The position numbers and the translations under genes were made by a program. A stretch of DNA of 64,000 nt from positions 242,045 through 306,044 of the forward strand of contig KB906724.1 of the NCBI GenBank assembly GCA_000381565.1, written 5' to 3'. Origin of the DNA: Oxalobacteraceae bacterium AB_14. GTDB taxonomy: Bacteria; Pseudomonadota; Gammaproteobacteria; Burkholderiales; Burkholderiaceae_D. Position 1 is the first letter of the stretch. Every line of letters starts with the position of its first letter. Under the pieces are notes generated by a model. The model saw nothing but the letters and a program-made list of their open reading frames with translations, was not told the DNA's origin and searched no databases. Shown one piece after another: positions 43,316 through 49,960 of the stretch.

Positions 43316-45333
43316 TGTGCCGCTCCCGGACCGATATGCTTGTCGAGGAATTTCTCGACCCGGGTCCAGAAGTCGAAGCGGGTTTTCGGCAGCGCCCAGC
43401 CGTGGCCCTCGTCCGGGTATTCGACCCATTCGACGTGGGGGTTGGTTTGCTTGACCGCGTTGTAGAACCTGGTGCCGTGCGGCAGCGGCACGCGCATGTC
43501 GGCGCCGCCGTAGGCCAGCAGCAGCGGCTGCTTGATGCGGGCCGCCTGCAACAGCGGCGAGGTGGCCTTCAGCTGCTCGGCGTCCTTGACCGGGTCGCCG
43601 ACCAGGTCGACCATGCCGTACTGGCGCCAGCCGTCCGGGAAGTCCGACGTGTAGGCCCAGTGGCCGTCATGCATCAGATTGATGTCGGTGACGCCGGCCC
43701 AGTCGATGCCGCATCGGTAGAGGTCGGGATCGTTGATCAGTCCCATCAAGGTGGCGTAGCCGCCGTAGCTGGCGCCGGCGATGCAGATGCGCTTGGCGTC
43801 GGCGGTGCCCTGGGCGATGGCCCAGCGCGCGCCGTCGGCGATATCGTCCTGCATCTTCAAGCCCCATTGCTTCCAGCCGGCGCGGTAGTGGCGCACGCCG
43901 AAGCCGCGGCTGCCGCGGTATTCCGGCTCCAGCACCGCGTAGCCGCGCGAGGCCAGGAACTGCGCGTCCGGCTCCCACGCCAGGTCGCCGCCGCGCACAT
44001 ACGGGCCGCCGTGCACCAGCACCACCAGCGGCAGCTGCTTGCCGCTGCCTTGCGGCACGGTCAGCCAGGCCGGGATGTCGAGGCCGTCGCGCGCCTTGTA
44101 GCGCACCATGATCTTGTGCGCCATCCGGGTCGGGACGATGGCCGGGTAGCTGGCGCCGACGGCGGTCAGCTGCCCGCTGTCGCGGTTGTACAGGAAGCTG
44201 CGCGACGGCCACACGTCGCTGAAGGACTGCACCAGCACCCACGGCGCCTGCGGCCGCGACGGCGGCGTCAGCAGGTTGATGGTGTTGGGCAGCATGGTGT
44301 CTATCTTTTCCTGCATGGCCTTCATGGCCGCGTCGAACCAGAAGGTGCCGGCGGCATCGGTCTGGTAGCGCACGCCCAGCATCTTGTGCTGGTCCATGAT
44401 CAGCTGGCCGCCGAAGTCGTAGCCGTCGAGCTTGACGATGGGCTGCTCGGAGACGGTGTTGGTGGCGAGGTCGTAGCTGTGCACCGCCGCGAGGTCGCTG
44501 CGGTGGTTGACGACCACGTACAGCGTGCCGTCCGGCCCGAACGCCAGCGGCCGGAAGGCGCCCTTGCCGCCGGTGTAGCTGTCGAAGCCGGTCAGCTTGC
44601 GCCAGGCGTTGGTGGCCGGATCGCGGTACCAGATCTCGCTGGTGCGGTCGTTCGAGGTGACGGTCAGGCGCGGCTCGCCCTTGTTGTCCAGCAGCCAGCT
44701 CATGCTGTCGCCGGGACGGGCGAAGGTGCTGGCCACGCGGCCGGTGAGCGTGTTGATGCGCTGCAGGTCGACGTAGTCCAGCTGGCCGGGGCCGCTGATG
44801 CTCTTGTTGAGCACGTACATATACTCGGAATCCTGCGGGCCGTCCTGGTCCAGCATGAAGGTGTGCCAGGGCAGCAGCTCGCGCAGCTGGGTAGCGCCGG
44901 GGCCGCCGCTGATGAAGGGCTTGCCGCTGCGCGCGACCAGCTGGCGGAAGGCGCTGCCGTCGCGGTTGATCGCGTACAGGCCTGGCGCGTAGCGCTGGTC
45001 GCCCTGGGCCAGCGTATGGTCGGCGGCGGTGAAGGCCAGGCGCTCGTCGTTAATCCACTGGAACTGGCCGATGTCGGCGTCGCTGAAGTTGCCCACCACC
45101 TTGACCGTGTTCGCGCCCAGCTCCACCACGGCCAGACGGTCGCGCTTGTCCTTGGAGCCGACCTTGACGGCCAGGTACTTGCCGCTGGGCGAAAGCAGCG
45201 CTTCGCTGAACTCGGGATTGCCGAAAAAGTCCTCGACCGGGGGGCGGGCCGGCGGCGCATCGGTGGCCTGGACGGCATGGAAAACCTGGCCGGCGGCGCA
45301 GGCCGCCAGCAGCAGGATGGTGCGGAGTTTCAT
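43312..45333 (-). CDS. S9-family prolyl oligopeptidase, exported
   Basis: 673 residues from ATG 45333. Signal peptide MKLRTILLLAACAAGQVFHA (cleavage near VQA-TD), beta-propeller-like region to about 400, and alpha/beta-hydrolase domain. Nucleophile Ser in CIAGASYGGYATLMGL, Asp in LLLAYGGADMRVPL, His in YPDEGHGWALP. HGGP (oxyanion side) lies before it. Probably degrades short peptides in the periplasm. It is 94 bases from the unrelated gene upstream and runs directly into its decayed duplicate. Confidence 0.92.
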   Translation of the reverse strand: MKLRTILLLAACAAGQVFHAVQATDAPPARPPVEDFFGNPEFSEALLSPSGKYLAVKVGSKDKRDRLAVVELGANTVKVVGNFSDADIGQFQWINDERLAFTAADHTLAQGDQRYAPGLYAINRDGSAFRQLVARSGKPFISGGPGATQLRELLPWHTFMLDQDGPQDSEYMYVLNKSISGPGQLDYVDLQRINTLTGRVASTFARPGDSMSWLLDNKGEPRLTVTSNDRTSEIWYRDPATNAWRKLTGFDSYTGGKGAFRPLAFGPDGTLYVVVNHRSDLAAVHSYDLATNTVSEQPIVKLDGYDFGGQLIMDQHKMLGVRYQTDAAGTFWFDAAMKAMQEKIDTMLPNTINLLTPPSRPQAPWVLVQSFSDVWPSRSFLYNRDSGQLTAVGASYPAIVPTRMAHKIMVRYKARDGLDIPAWLTVPQGSGKQLPLVVLVHGGPYVRGGDLAWEPDAQFLASRGYAVLEPEYRGSRGFGVRHYRAGWKQWGLKMQDDIADGARWAIAQGTADAKRICIAGASYGGYATLMGLINDPDLYRCGIDWAGVTDINLMHDGHWAYTSDFPDGWRQYGMVDLVGDPVKDAEQLKATSPLLQAARIKQPLLLAYGGADMRVPLPHGTRFYNAVKQTNPHVEWVEYPDEGHGWALPKTRFDFWTRVEKFLDKHIGPGAAQ

Positions 45334-45427
45334 AGGCGCTCTCGTACGGGTTGGTCGGGCCATTATGTAAAATGGCCAAGCACCGGACAATAGCACTAAG
45401 TTGTTAAATACGCCATAAGTTTGTGGA

Positions 45428-45841
45428 TCACAGTGACGTCGGCCGCTGGACGCGGTCGCTCAGTATCGCCACCAGGCCATACGGCGGCCAGCCACCTTCG
45501 ACCTGGCTGGAGCCATTGAGCAGCAGGGTCAGCCTGACCTCGGGAGCCTTCCCGACCGCGGCGGCGGGATAATGCATCCGCCAGCCGTAGAAGGTGACGA
45601 TGGGCACGTTGTGGTCCAGGGAGGTCGAGCTGATCTGCACGAACGCCACCTGGTCGGGCGTGGCGGAGGGCAGGTAGCGCTGGGCGGCCAGCAAGGCCGC
45701 TTGACGTGTGTCCTTCGGTGGCGGCACGCGGGTGCTGACCCAGTTCACGCCTTCCTTATACTGTGTCTGGCCGGTCGCGGCGGGCAGCAGCCAGATGCCG
45801 GACAGGAATAGCAAGCATGCGATCACGGGTAAGCGGCTCAT
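45428..45841 (-). CDS. Exported protein of unknown function, end of the ECF-sigma gene block
   Basis: 137 residues from ATG 45841 (AAGGAG before it). Signal peptide MSRLPVIACLLFLSGIWLLP (cleavage near TGQ). The mature part has no Cys and alternating hydrophobic segments (QVAFVQISSTSLDHNVPIVT, VRLTLLLNGSSQVEGGW) suggestive of a beta fold. No family recognised. It follows the 99-residue gene by 19 bases on the same strand, so probably in the same transcript. Confidence 0.72.
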   Translation of the reverse strand: MSRLPVIACLLFLSGIWLLPAATGQTQYKEGVNWVSTRVPPPKDTRQAALLAAQRYLPSATPDQVAFVQISSTSLDHNVPIVTFYGWRMHYPAAAVGKAPEVRLTLLLNGSSQVEGGWPPYGLVAILSDRVQRPTSL

Positions 45842-45860
45842 GGTAGCTCCTTTCGTTCGA

Positions 45861-46160
45861 TTAGTGGAGGCCGCCGCCGGGCGGGCCGGCGGCGCTGGGG
45901 TCCTCATCAAGGTCGATCACGCCGCTGGGGGAGAAGAAGCCAACTATGCGTTGGATTAACTCCGCCACCACCTCGAATTCCTCGTCGCGCCTGGCCGCCT
46001 CCAATTGCTGCAGGATGCCGTTCAACAGCGCGATGATGGCGGATTTTTTCATGCCGCCATGGTTGGCCGCGACCACCTGCCGCGACAGGGCGGCCTGGGT
46101 GAACGCGCCGCCGTCCAGGCACGAATGGCAGTATTGTTGTAACGCGGATGATTGCGGCAT
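45861..46160 (-). CDS. Small protein of unknown function in the ECF-sigma gene block
   Basis: 99 residues, no signal peptide. An N-terminal CHSCLDGG motif (Cys11 and Cys14) is followed by amphipathic helices (SAIIALLNGILQQLEAARRD, FEVVAELIQRIVGFF) and an acidic, Pro/Gly-rich end. The helices look like a dimerising or scaffold element. An internal ATG (MKKSAII) could also serve as start. No function can be given. Confidence 0.6.
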   Translation of the reverse strand: MPQSSALQQYCHSCLDGGAFTQAALSRQVVAANHGGMKKSAIIALLNGILQQLEAARRDEEFEVVAELIQRIVGFFSPSGVIDLDEDPSAAGPPGGGLH

Positions 46161-46204
46161 GATGAGGTCACTGGTCGGTAAGGTCTGCGGCTATGGTACG
46201 CCGA

Positions 46205-46768
46205 TCAAGGGCAAGCCGCTGGCGGCAGCGGCGCGATGACCCAGTTGCCGGCGGTGCCGGCCACGGCTGCCTGCATGTTCGCCAGCGTCATGCCAGGCGC
46301 CACGGTCGTCACCAGCGCATGCGCGGGCGCGGCCGGCGGTCCGGCCACCGGGGCGGCGGCCAACGCCAGCGTGACCGGCAGCGGATGGGTGTTCAGGTCC
46401 AGGCGCCAGACCCGCACTGTGGCCGGGTTGCCGGTGCCGTTCCACAGGCCGCCGGCCGGACGCGAGAACACCGGTAGCTGGCAAGCGTCGCCATCGTTGT
46501 TCGACCAGATCACCGACATGCCTTGCGGCTGACCGTGGACATCGTTGGGAAGCACCGGCACGAGGGGACCTGGCGTGCCGACATCCACCGGCCGCACCGT
46601 CAGGCCCAGCGCGACGATCGCGGTGCTCGGCAGGCCGGTCGCCGGGATGAGGTGCATGCCCCGATACAGGTACTGCTGCGCGTGGGCGCTGCCGGCCAGT
46701 GCGGCGGCAAGCAGCGCGAAGAGGACGACGCGGTGGCGGCGGAAGTGGGCAAGTGCGGTGGTGTTCAT
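46205..46768 (-). CDS. Exported protein of unknown function in the ECF-sigma gene block
   Basis: 187 residues from ATG 46768. N-terminal basic stretch (HFRRHR) then hydrophobic VVLFALLAAALAGSAHA, cleavage near AHA-QQ. The mature part begins QQYLYRGMHLIPATGLPSTA and contains WSNNDGDACQLPVFSRPAGG and VRVWRLDLNTHPLPVTL. LYRG near the start recalls the first strand of some ADP-ribosyltransferase toxins, but I see no convincing Ser-x-Ser or catalytic Glu, so that idea is weak. Longer upstream frames are shadows. Confidence 0.65.
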   Translation of the reverse strand: MNTTALAHFRRHRVVLFALLAAALAGSAHAQQYLYRGMHLIPATGLPSTAIVALGLTVRPVDVGTPGPLVPVLPNDVHGQPQGMSVIWSNNDGDACQLPVFSRPAGGLWNGTGNPATVRVWRLDLNTHPLPVTLALAAAPVAGPPAAPAHALVTTVAPGMTLANMQAAVAGTAGNWVIAPLPPAACP

Positions 46769-46884
46769 CAGGTTTCTCCAGTCATGCAAGGGCGTTGCAA
46801 AAGGACTGCCGCGAGGGCAGTTGAGGCGTCGCCAGCAAACCGGCCTGGCACTTGTATGACGAACGCGGCGCGTCACTGTGAAGA

Positions 46885-47514
46885 CTATTCGTCGAGATCG
46901 CTGTTGAAGTTGAAGCTCCAGCGGCTCTGGTTGAAGCAGACCTCGACATCGAGCATCCCCATGCCGTCCTCGAGCCGATAGGCCGTCATATCGGTAAAGG
47001 CTTGCAGCGAAAAGTTCTCGCCGGAACTCATCGGCGCGGCCACCATGAAGTACAGCGTCGGCGCGTACTCGAAGGTGCAAGTCATGCCCCAATCGAGGCG
47101 CGGCATGGTCACGACCGGCCGTCCGCCGACTTGCCATACGCAATCGACGGTGGTGTAGGGGATGGTTTGATTGAACACGCCGGCCTGCTGCGGTATCAGC
47201 CGCGCTTTCGCCATGCCGGTTGGCGCCAGGATCAGCGCGGGCGACAGTTGGTCGTGCCGCTCAGCGAGCAACAACTGGCCGCGATGGCACACATGCGGGG
47301 CCGACCAGGTCTGGTTGCCACCCCGGCTCCCGGTCAGGATGCGGGCGCTGATGGTGTCGTCGAACTGGAAGCAGGCCGTCGCCGCCGCCGAGATTTCCAG
47401 CGTTTGCCATGCGTGGACCAGGTAGTCGGTCTTGGCGGCGCGCGGGCGCAGGAACACCAGCACCCGCTTGCCATGCATCTCTTCGACGCTTGAATGAACC
47501 TTGCATTCGATCAT
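46885..47514 (-). CDS. Paralogue 3 of the AWQ family (unknown function)
   Basis: 209 residues, no signal or membrane segment. It aligns along its length with the 47576 gene: VLVFLRP, YLVHAWQTLEISAAATACFQ (Ala-Trp-Gln at 35-37), QAGVFNQTIPYTTVD, PVVTMP, FEYAPTLYFMVAAP and FTDMTAY. Mostly short hydrophobic stretches separated by polar turns, which suggests a beta-sandwich. It starts 61 bases after paralogue 2, beyond a perfect palindrome. Function not recognised. Confidence 0.78.
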   Translation of the reverse strand: MIECKVHSSVEEMHGKRVLVFLRPRAAKTDYLVHAWQTLEISAAATACFQFDDTISARILTGSRGGNQTWSAPHVCHRGQLLLAERHDQLSPALILAPTGMAKARLIPQQAGVFNQTIPYTTVDCVWQVGGRPVVTMPRLDWGMTCTFEYAPTLYFMVAAPMSSGENFSLQAFTDMTAYRLEDGMGMLDVEVCFNQSRWSFNFNSDLDE

Positions 47515-47544
47515 CTTGCCCTCCTTCGGGGTCTGGTCGCAATA

Positions 47545-47570
47545 GCCGGGCGGGCTGCAGCCCGCCCGGC
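47545..47570. repeat. Perfect 26-base palindrome between paralogues 2 and 3
   Basis: Half-site GCCGGGCGGGCTG followed immediately by its exact reverse complement. It starts six bases beyond the stop codon of the 47576 gene and is not followed by a T-run on the minus strand, so it is not a textbook terminator. It could stabilise the upstream mRNA end or partly attenuate transcription of the next gene. Confidence 0.8.
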
Positions 47571-47575
47571 GGGGA

Positions 47576-48205
47576 TTACTGCGCGGCGAAGTCGAAGGTC
47601 CACAGGCCCTGGTTGCGGGTCAGCTTCACATTGACTTCGGTGGCCGTAATCGGCATCACGTACTGCGTCATGTCCGAGAAGTTCTGGACGATGTAGGTCT
47701 GGCCCACCATCGGCGGCGTCGCCACCATGAAGTAGAAGTTGGGCAGGTATTCGAAGCTCACCGTCATGTTGGTGTCGACGTAGGGCATGGTCACCACCGG
47801 CTTATCGTTCACATACCAGTTGCTGTCGAACTGGGTGTAAGGATTGGTCTGGTTGATGACGCCACATTGCTGCGGAGTCAGCTTGGTTTGCGCCACCGAC
47901 GTCGCCGCCGGTTGCAGTTTGGGCGACAGGCCGCTGGGACTGACCGCCGACAGCAACTGGCCAGGCAGCAGCGGCTGGCGACCCGAGACGATCTTGTTGT
48001 CGTTGACGCCGATGCTGGTGACGTCGGTCGAGATGTTGGCCTCGTAGCCGAACGATTCCGTCGCGCCGGCCGAGCCGGTCAGTACCTGCCACGCATGGAT
48101 CAGGTAGTTGCGCTGCGGATTTTGCGGCTTCAGGAATACCAGCACGGTCTTGCCCTGCAGTTCGTCGGACCCGACGTCGTAGATTACGTTGAATTTCGTA
48201 GCCAT
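47576..48205 (-). CDS. Paralogue 2 of the AWQ family (unknown function)
   Basis: 209 residues, no signal or membrane segment. VLVFLKPQNPQRNYLIHAWQ (Ala-Trp-Gln at 38-40), then SAGATESFGYEANIST. Later NQTNPYTQFDSNWYVNDKPV, VSFEYLPNFYFMVATPP and FSDMTQYVMP. The same landmarks appear in paralogue 3 and, more weakly, in paralogue 1 (TAWQFL, IDWYLGGLEPRQ, LLFLTVPSNHAGQ). AGGAGC lies 8 bases before the ATG. The 105-base leader upstream contains interleaved inverted repeats. Confidence 0.78.
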   Translation of the reverse strand: MATKFNVIYDVGSDELQGKTVLVFLKPQNPQRNYLIHAWQVLTGSAGATESFGYEANISTDVTSIGVNDNKIVSGRQPLLPGQLLSAVSPSGLSPKLQPAATSVAQTKLTPQQCGVINQTNPYTQFDSNWYVNDKPVVTMPYVDTNMTVSFEYLPNFYFMVATPPMVGQTYIVQNFSDMTQYVMPITATEVNVKLTRNQGLWTFDFAAQ

Positions 48206-48235
48206 TATTTGCTCCTGGTGGTGGGGGAGAGTGTT

Positions 48236-48291
48236 GCGGACTCGAAAACAAGATCCCGTCGCGGAACGAGTCCGCGATTTTCCACGACGGG
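48236..48291 (-). promoter_or_regulatory. Interleaved inverted repeats in the leader of paralogue 2 (possible pseudoknot)
   Basis: On the minus strand the order is CCCGTCG (48291-48285), GCGGACTCG (48275-48267), CGACGGG (48261-48255), CGAGTCCGC (48244-48236). First pairs with third (7 bp) and second with fourth (9 bp), the order of an H-type pseudoknot. A competing hairpin TCGCGGA/TCCGCGA (48277-48259) uses parts of both. It sits about 30 bases before the ATG of the 47576 gene, hence able to influence its expression. Confidence 0.55.
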
Positions 48292-48310
48292 TATGAAAGG
48301 CGGGATGGCG

Positions 48311-49003
48311 CTAGCTGCCGCTCAGTGCATTGCGCTGGCTGAAGGTGTACACCGGCATGCCGGTCTCGTCGTATTGCAGGCGGACGCCGATCGTGGTGGC
48401 GCTGGCCGGCGCCTTGTAAGCTTGCGCCAGCTGGAGTTCCAACGGTTCGTAAATACGCTGGCCCGCATGATTGGACGGCACCGTCAGGAATAGCAGGACG
48501 CCGTTGTCGGGTTGATAGTGGGCGGCGCTGCCGCTGCGCACGCCGCAGGTGACGCCGACCCGGCGCGCCTGGCGGGGCTCGAGGCCGCCCAGGTACCAGT
48601 CGATTTCCGCCGACAGGGGATCGATCACCGGCGAGGAGACGAGTATTTCCACGCCGCCGGCGCCGCCCGCTCTCGGCGGCAGATCCTGCAGGCCGATGTC
48701 GTCGCCGCGCAGCACCAGCGCATAGCTGCGTCCGACATACACCGGGTGACGCAGGAGGTGAGGGTTCCAAGCTTGGTCGCTATGGCGGACGCTGACGTAG
48801 AGTTTGTCTTCGTAGTGGAACTGCTCTTCGGCCAGGGGCGACGGGTTGAGAAACTGCCAGGCGGTGTAGGCGAATGCCGGGCCGACGCCGGCCTCGGGAG
48901 CCGCGGCGTCCTGGTCGCGGCCGGGCTTGTCCATCAGGTTGCGGACCGCCACCACCGTGGCAGATACCACGTCGACGTTTTTGAGCGTGTAGTACATTCC
49001 CAT
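48311..49003 (-). CDS. Paralogue 1 of the AWQ family (unknown function)
   Basis: 230 residues from ATG 49003 (GAAAGGAA before it). No signal or membrane segment. Shared landmarks with the two 209-residue proteins: AYTAWQFLNPSPLAEEQFHY (Ala-Trp-Gln 48-50) near the N-terminus, IDWYLGGLEPRQ in the middle, and YQPDNGVLLFLTVPSNHAGQ where the others have FEYLPNFYFMVATPPMVGQ. Likeness is low but in order. First gene after the ECF sigma factor, 80 bases downstream. Function not recognised. Confidence 0.75.
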   Translation of the reverse strand: MGMYYTLKNVDVVSATVVAVRNLMDKPGRDQDAAAPEAGVGPAFAYTAWQFLNPSPLAEEQFHYEDKLYVSVRHSDQAWNPHLLRHPVYVGRSYALVLRGDDIGLQDLPPRAGGAGGVEILVSSPVIDPLSAEIDWYLGGLEPRQARRVGVTCGVRSGSAAHYQPDNGVLLFLTVPSNHAGQRIYEPLELQLAQAYKAPASATTIGVRLQYDETGMPVYTFSQRNALSGS

Positions 49004-49083
49004 GATCGTTCCTTTCAATGGCCGGAGGCCGGTTGCGACGGTCCATGCTAAGACGGATGTGGTCGCCGCGATGTGAATTTTTT

Positions 49084-49695
49084 TTAACGATCGCTGCGCG
49101 CTGCATTCTGCCGAGTTCCCAGGTAAGCCTGCAGATATTCGACCAATAGCTTGCGGGCCTCCTGGATCAACTTGCGGGCCAGGACTTCGTTGATCGACAG
49201 ATGCGCGGCGATTTCCTGGTACGGTGCTTCGTCGTGAAAGCGCATCCGCGCGGCCGCTTGCAGGCGCTGCGGCAGGCGGTCGAAGGCCTGGCGCAGATGC
49301 CGCCGCAATTCATTGTTCAGCAATTGCTGCTCCGGCGAGGGCGCGTCGACGCCGTAGGCCGTGCTGAGAAATATCAGCTCGTCGTCGCGGCGCGCCATCG
49401 CCTGGCGTTCACGCTGGTCGTCGATGAACTGGTTCTGCGCCACTCGGTACAGCCAGCCGCCCAGATGGCGGATCTGCTCCATCTGCGTGGGCGGTTCGCT
49501 GCAGAGTTTGAGCATGACGCGGCTGAACAGATCGTTGGCGTCCTCGCGGTTGCCGCGGGTGAGCTGGCGACATCGCCCCATCAGGAAAGTCCGGTAGTTC
49601 CATGCCAGCGTGGCCGACGGCTCCTGATCGCTGGAGGAGATGCTTGGCTGCTTGTGCGGCGCAAGCGCTGGGTCGAACGAGACATTGATTTCCAC
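49084..49695 (-). CDS. ECF-type RNA polymerase sigma factor
   Basis: 203 residues from GTG 49695 (GGAAAGGG before it). Region 2 covers about residues 35-105 (GNREDANDLFSRVMLKLC, HLGGWLYRVAQNQFIDDQRE), and region 4 about 130-190 (LPQRLQAAARMRFHDEAPYQ, EIAAHLSINEVLARKLIQEA). No anti-sigma gene lies next to it and no C-terminal extension is present. It heads six co-oriented genes that I cannot assign, and probably transcribes them and itself. Confidence 0.9.
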   Translation of the reverse strand: MEINVSFDPALAPHKQPSISSSDQEPSATLAWNYRTFLMGRCRQLTRGNREDANDLFSRVMLKLCSEPPTQMEQIRHLGGWLYRVAQNQFIDDQRERQAMARRDDELIFLSTAYGVDAPSPEQQLLNNELRRHLRQAFDRLPQRLQAAARMRFHDEAPYQEIAAHLSINEVLARKLIQEARKLLVEYLQAYLGTRQNAARSDR

Positions 49696-49960
49696 TTCGT
49701 TTCCCTTTCCGTTTCAAAGCAGGACTGCCGGCGAGATGCGAAAAATCCTGAGTGAAAGACGGAAGGTGATTGACGATGTGAAATATTTTGAAAATTATAA
49801 TAAAAAGGTGTCGGCACGGCGTCCGATGAAATGAAACGGCGCCAATGGCTATAAGGGAAAGATGGCGATGCAGCGGCGCCGCGACGATGGCCGCGCTTGC
49901 TTCCCGCTTGCTAGTCTGAGAGCCGCCCCGCGCTGGTTGCGGGCGGGGGACATAATGGCG
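49696..49960. other. Intergenic region, ECF sigma / symporter
   Basis: 265 bases without a gene. 49770-49812 is AT-rich (AAATATTTTGAAAATTATAA) and probably holds the promoter of the sigma gene on the minus strand. A GC hairpin (CCGCCCCGC / GCGGGCGG, 49923-49946) lies just past the symporter stop codon but lacks a T-run on that strand. Confidence 0.45.

Noticed and set aside
43336-45393. Plus-strand open frame of 685 codons over the S9 peptidase
   Set aside because: Shadow; the minus strand has signal peptide, Ser-Asp-His triad and a paralogue.
46205-46768. ADP-ribosyltransferase toxin from the LYRG start
   Set aside because: No Ser-x-Ser or catalytic Glu motif could be placed; kept only as a remark.
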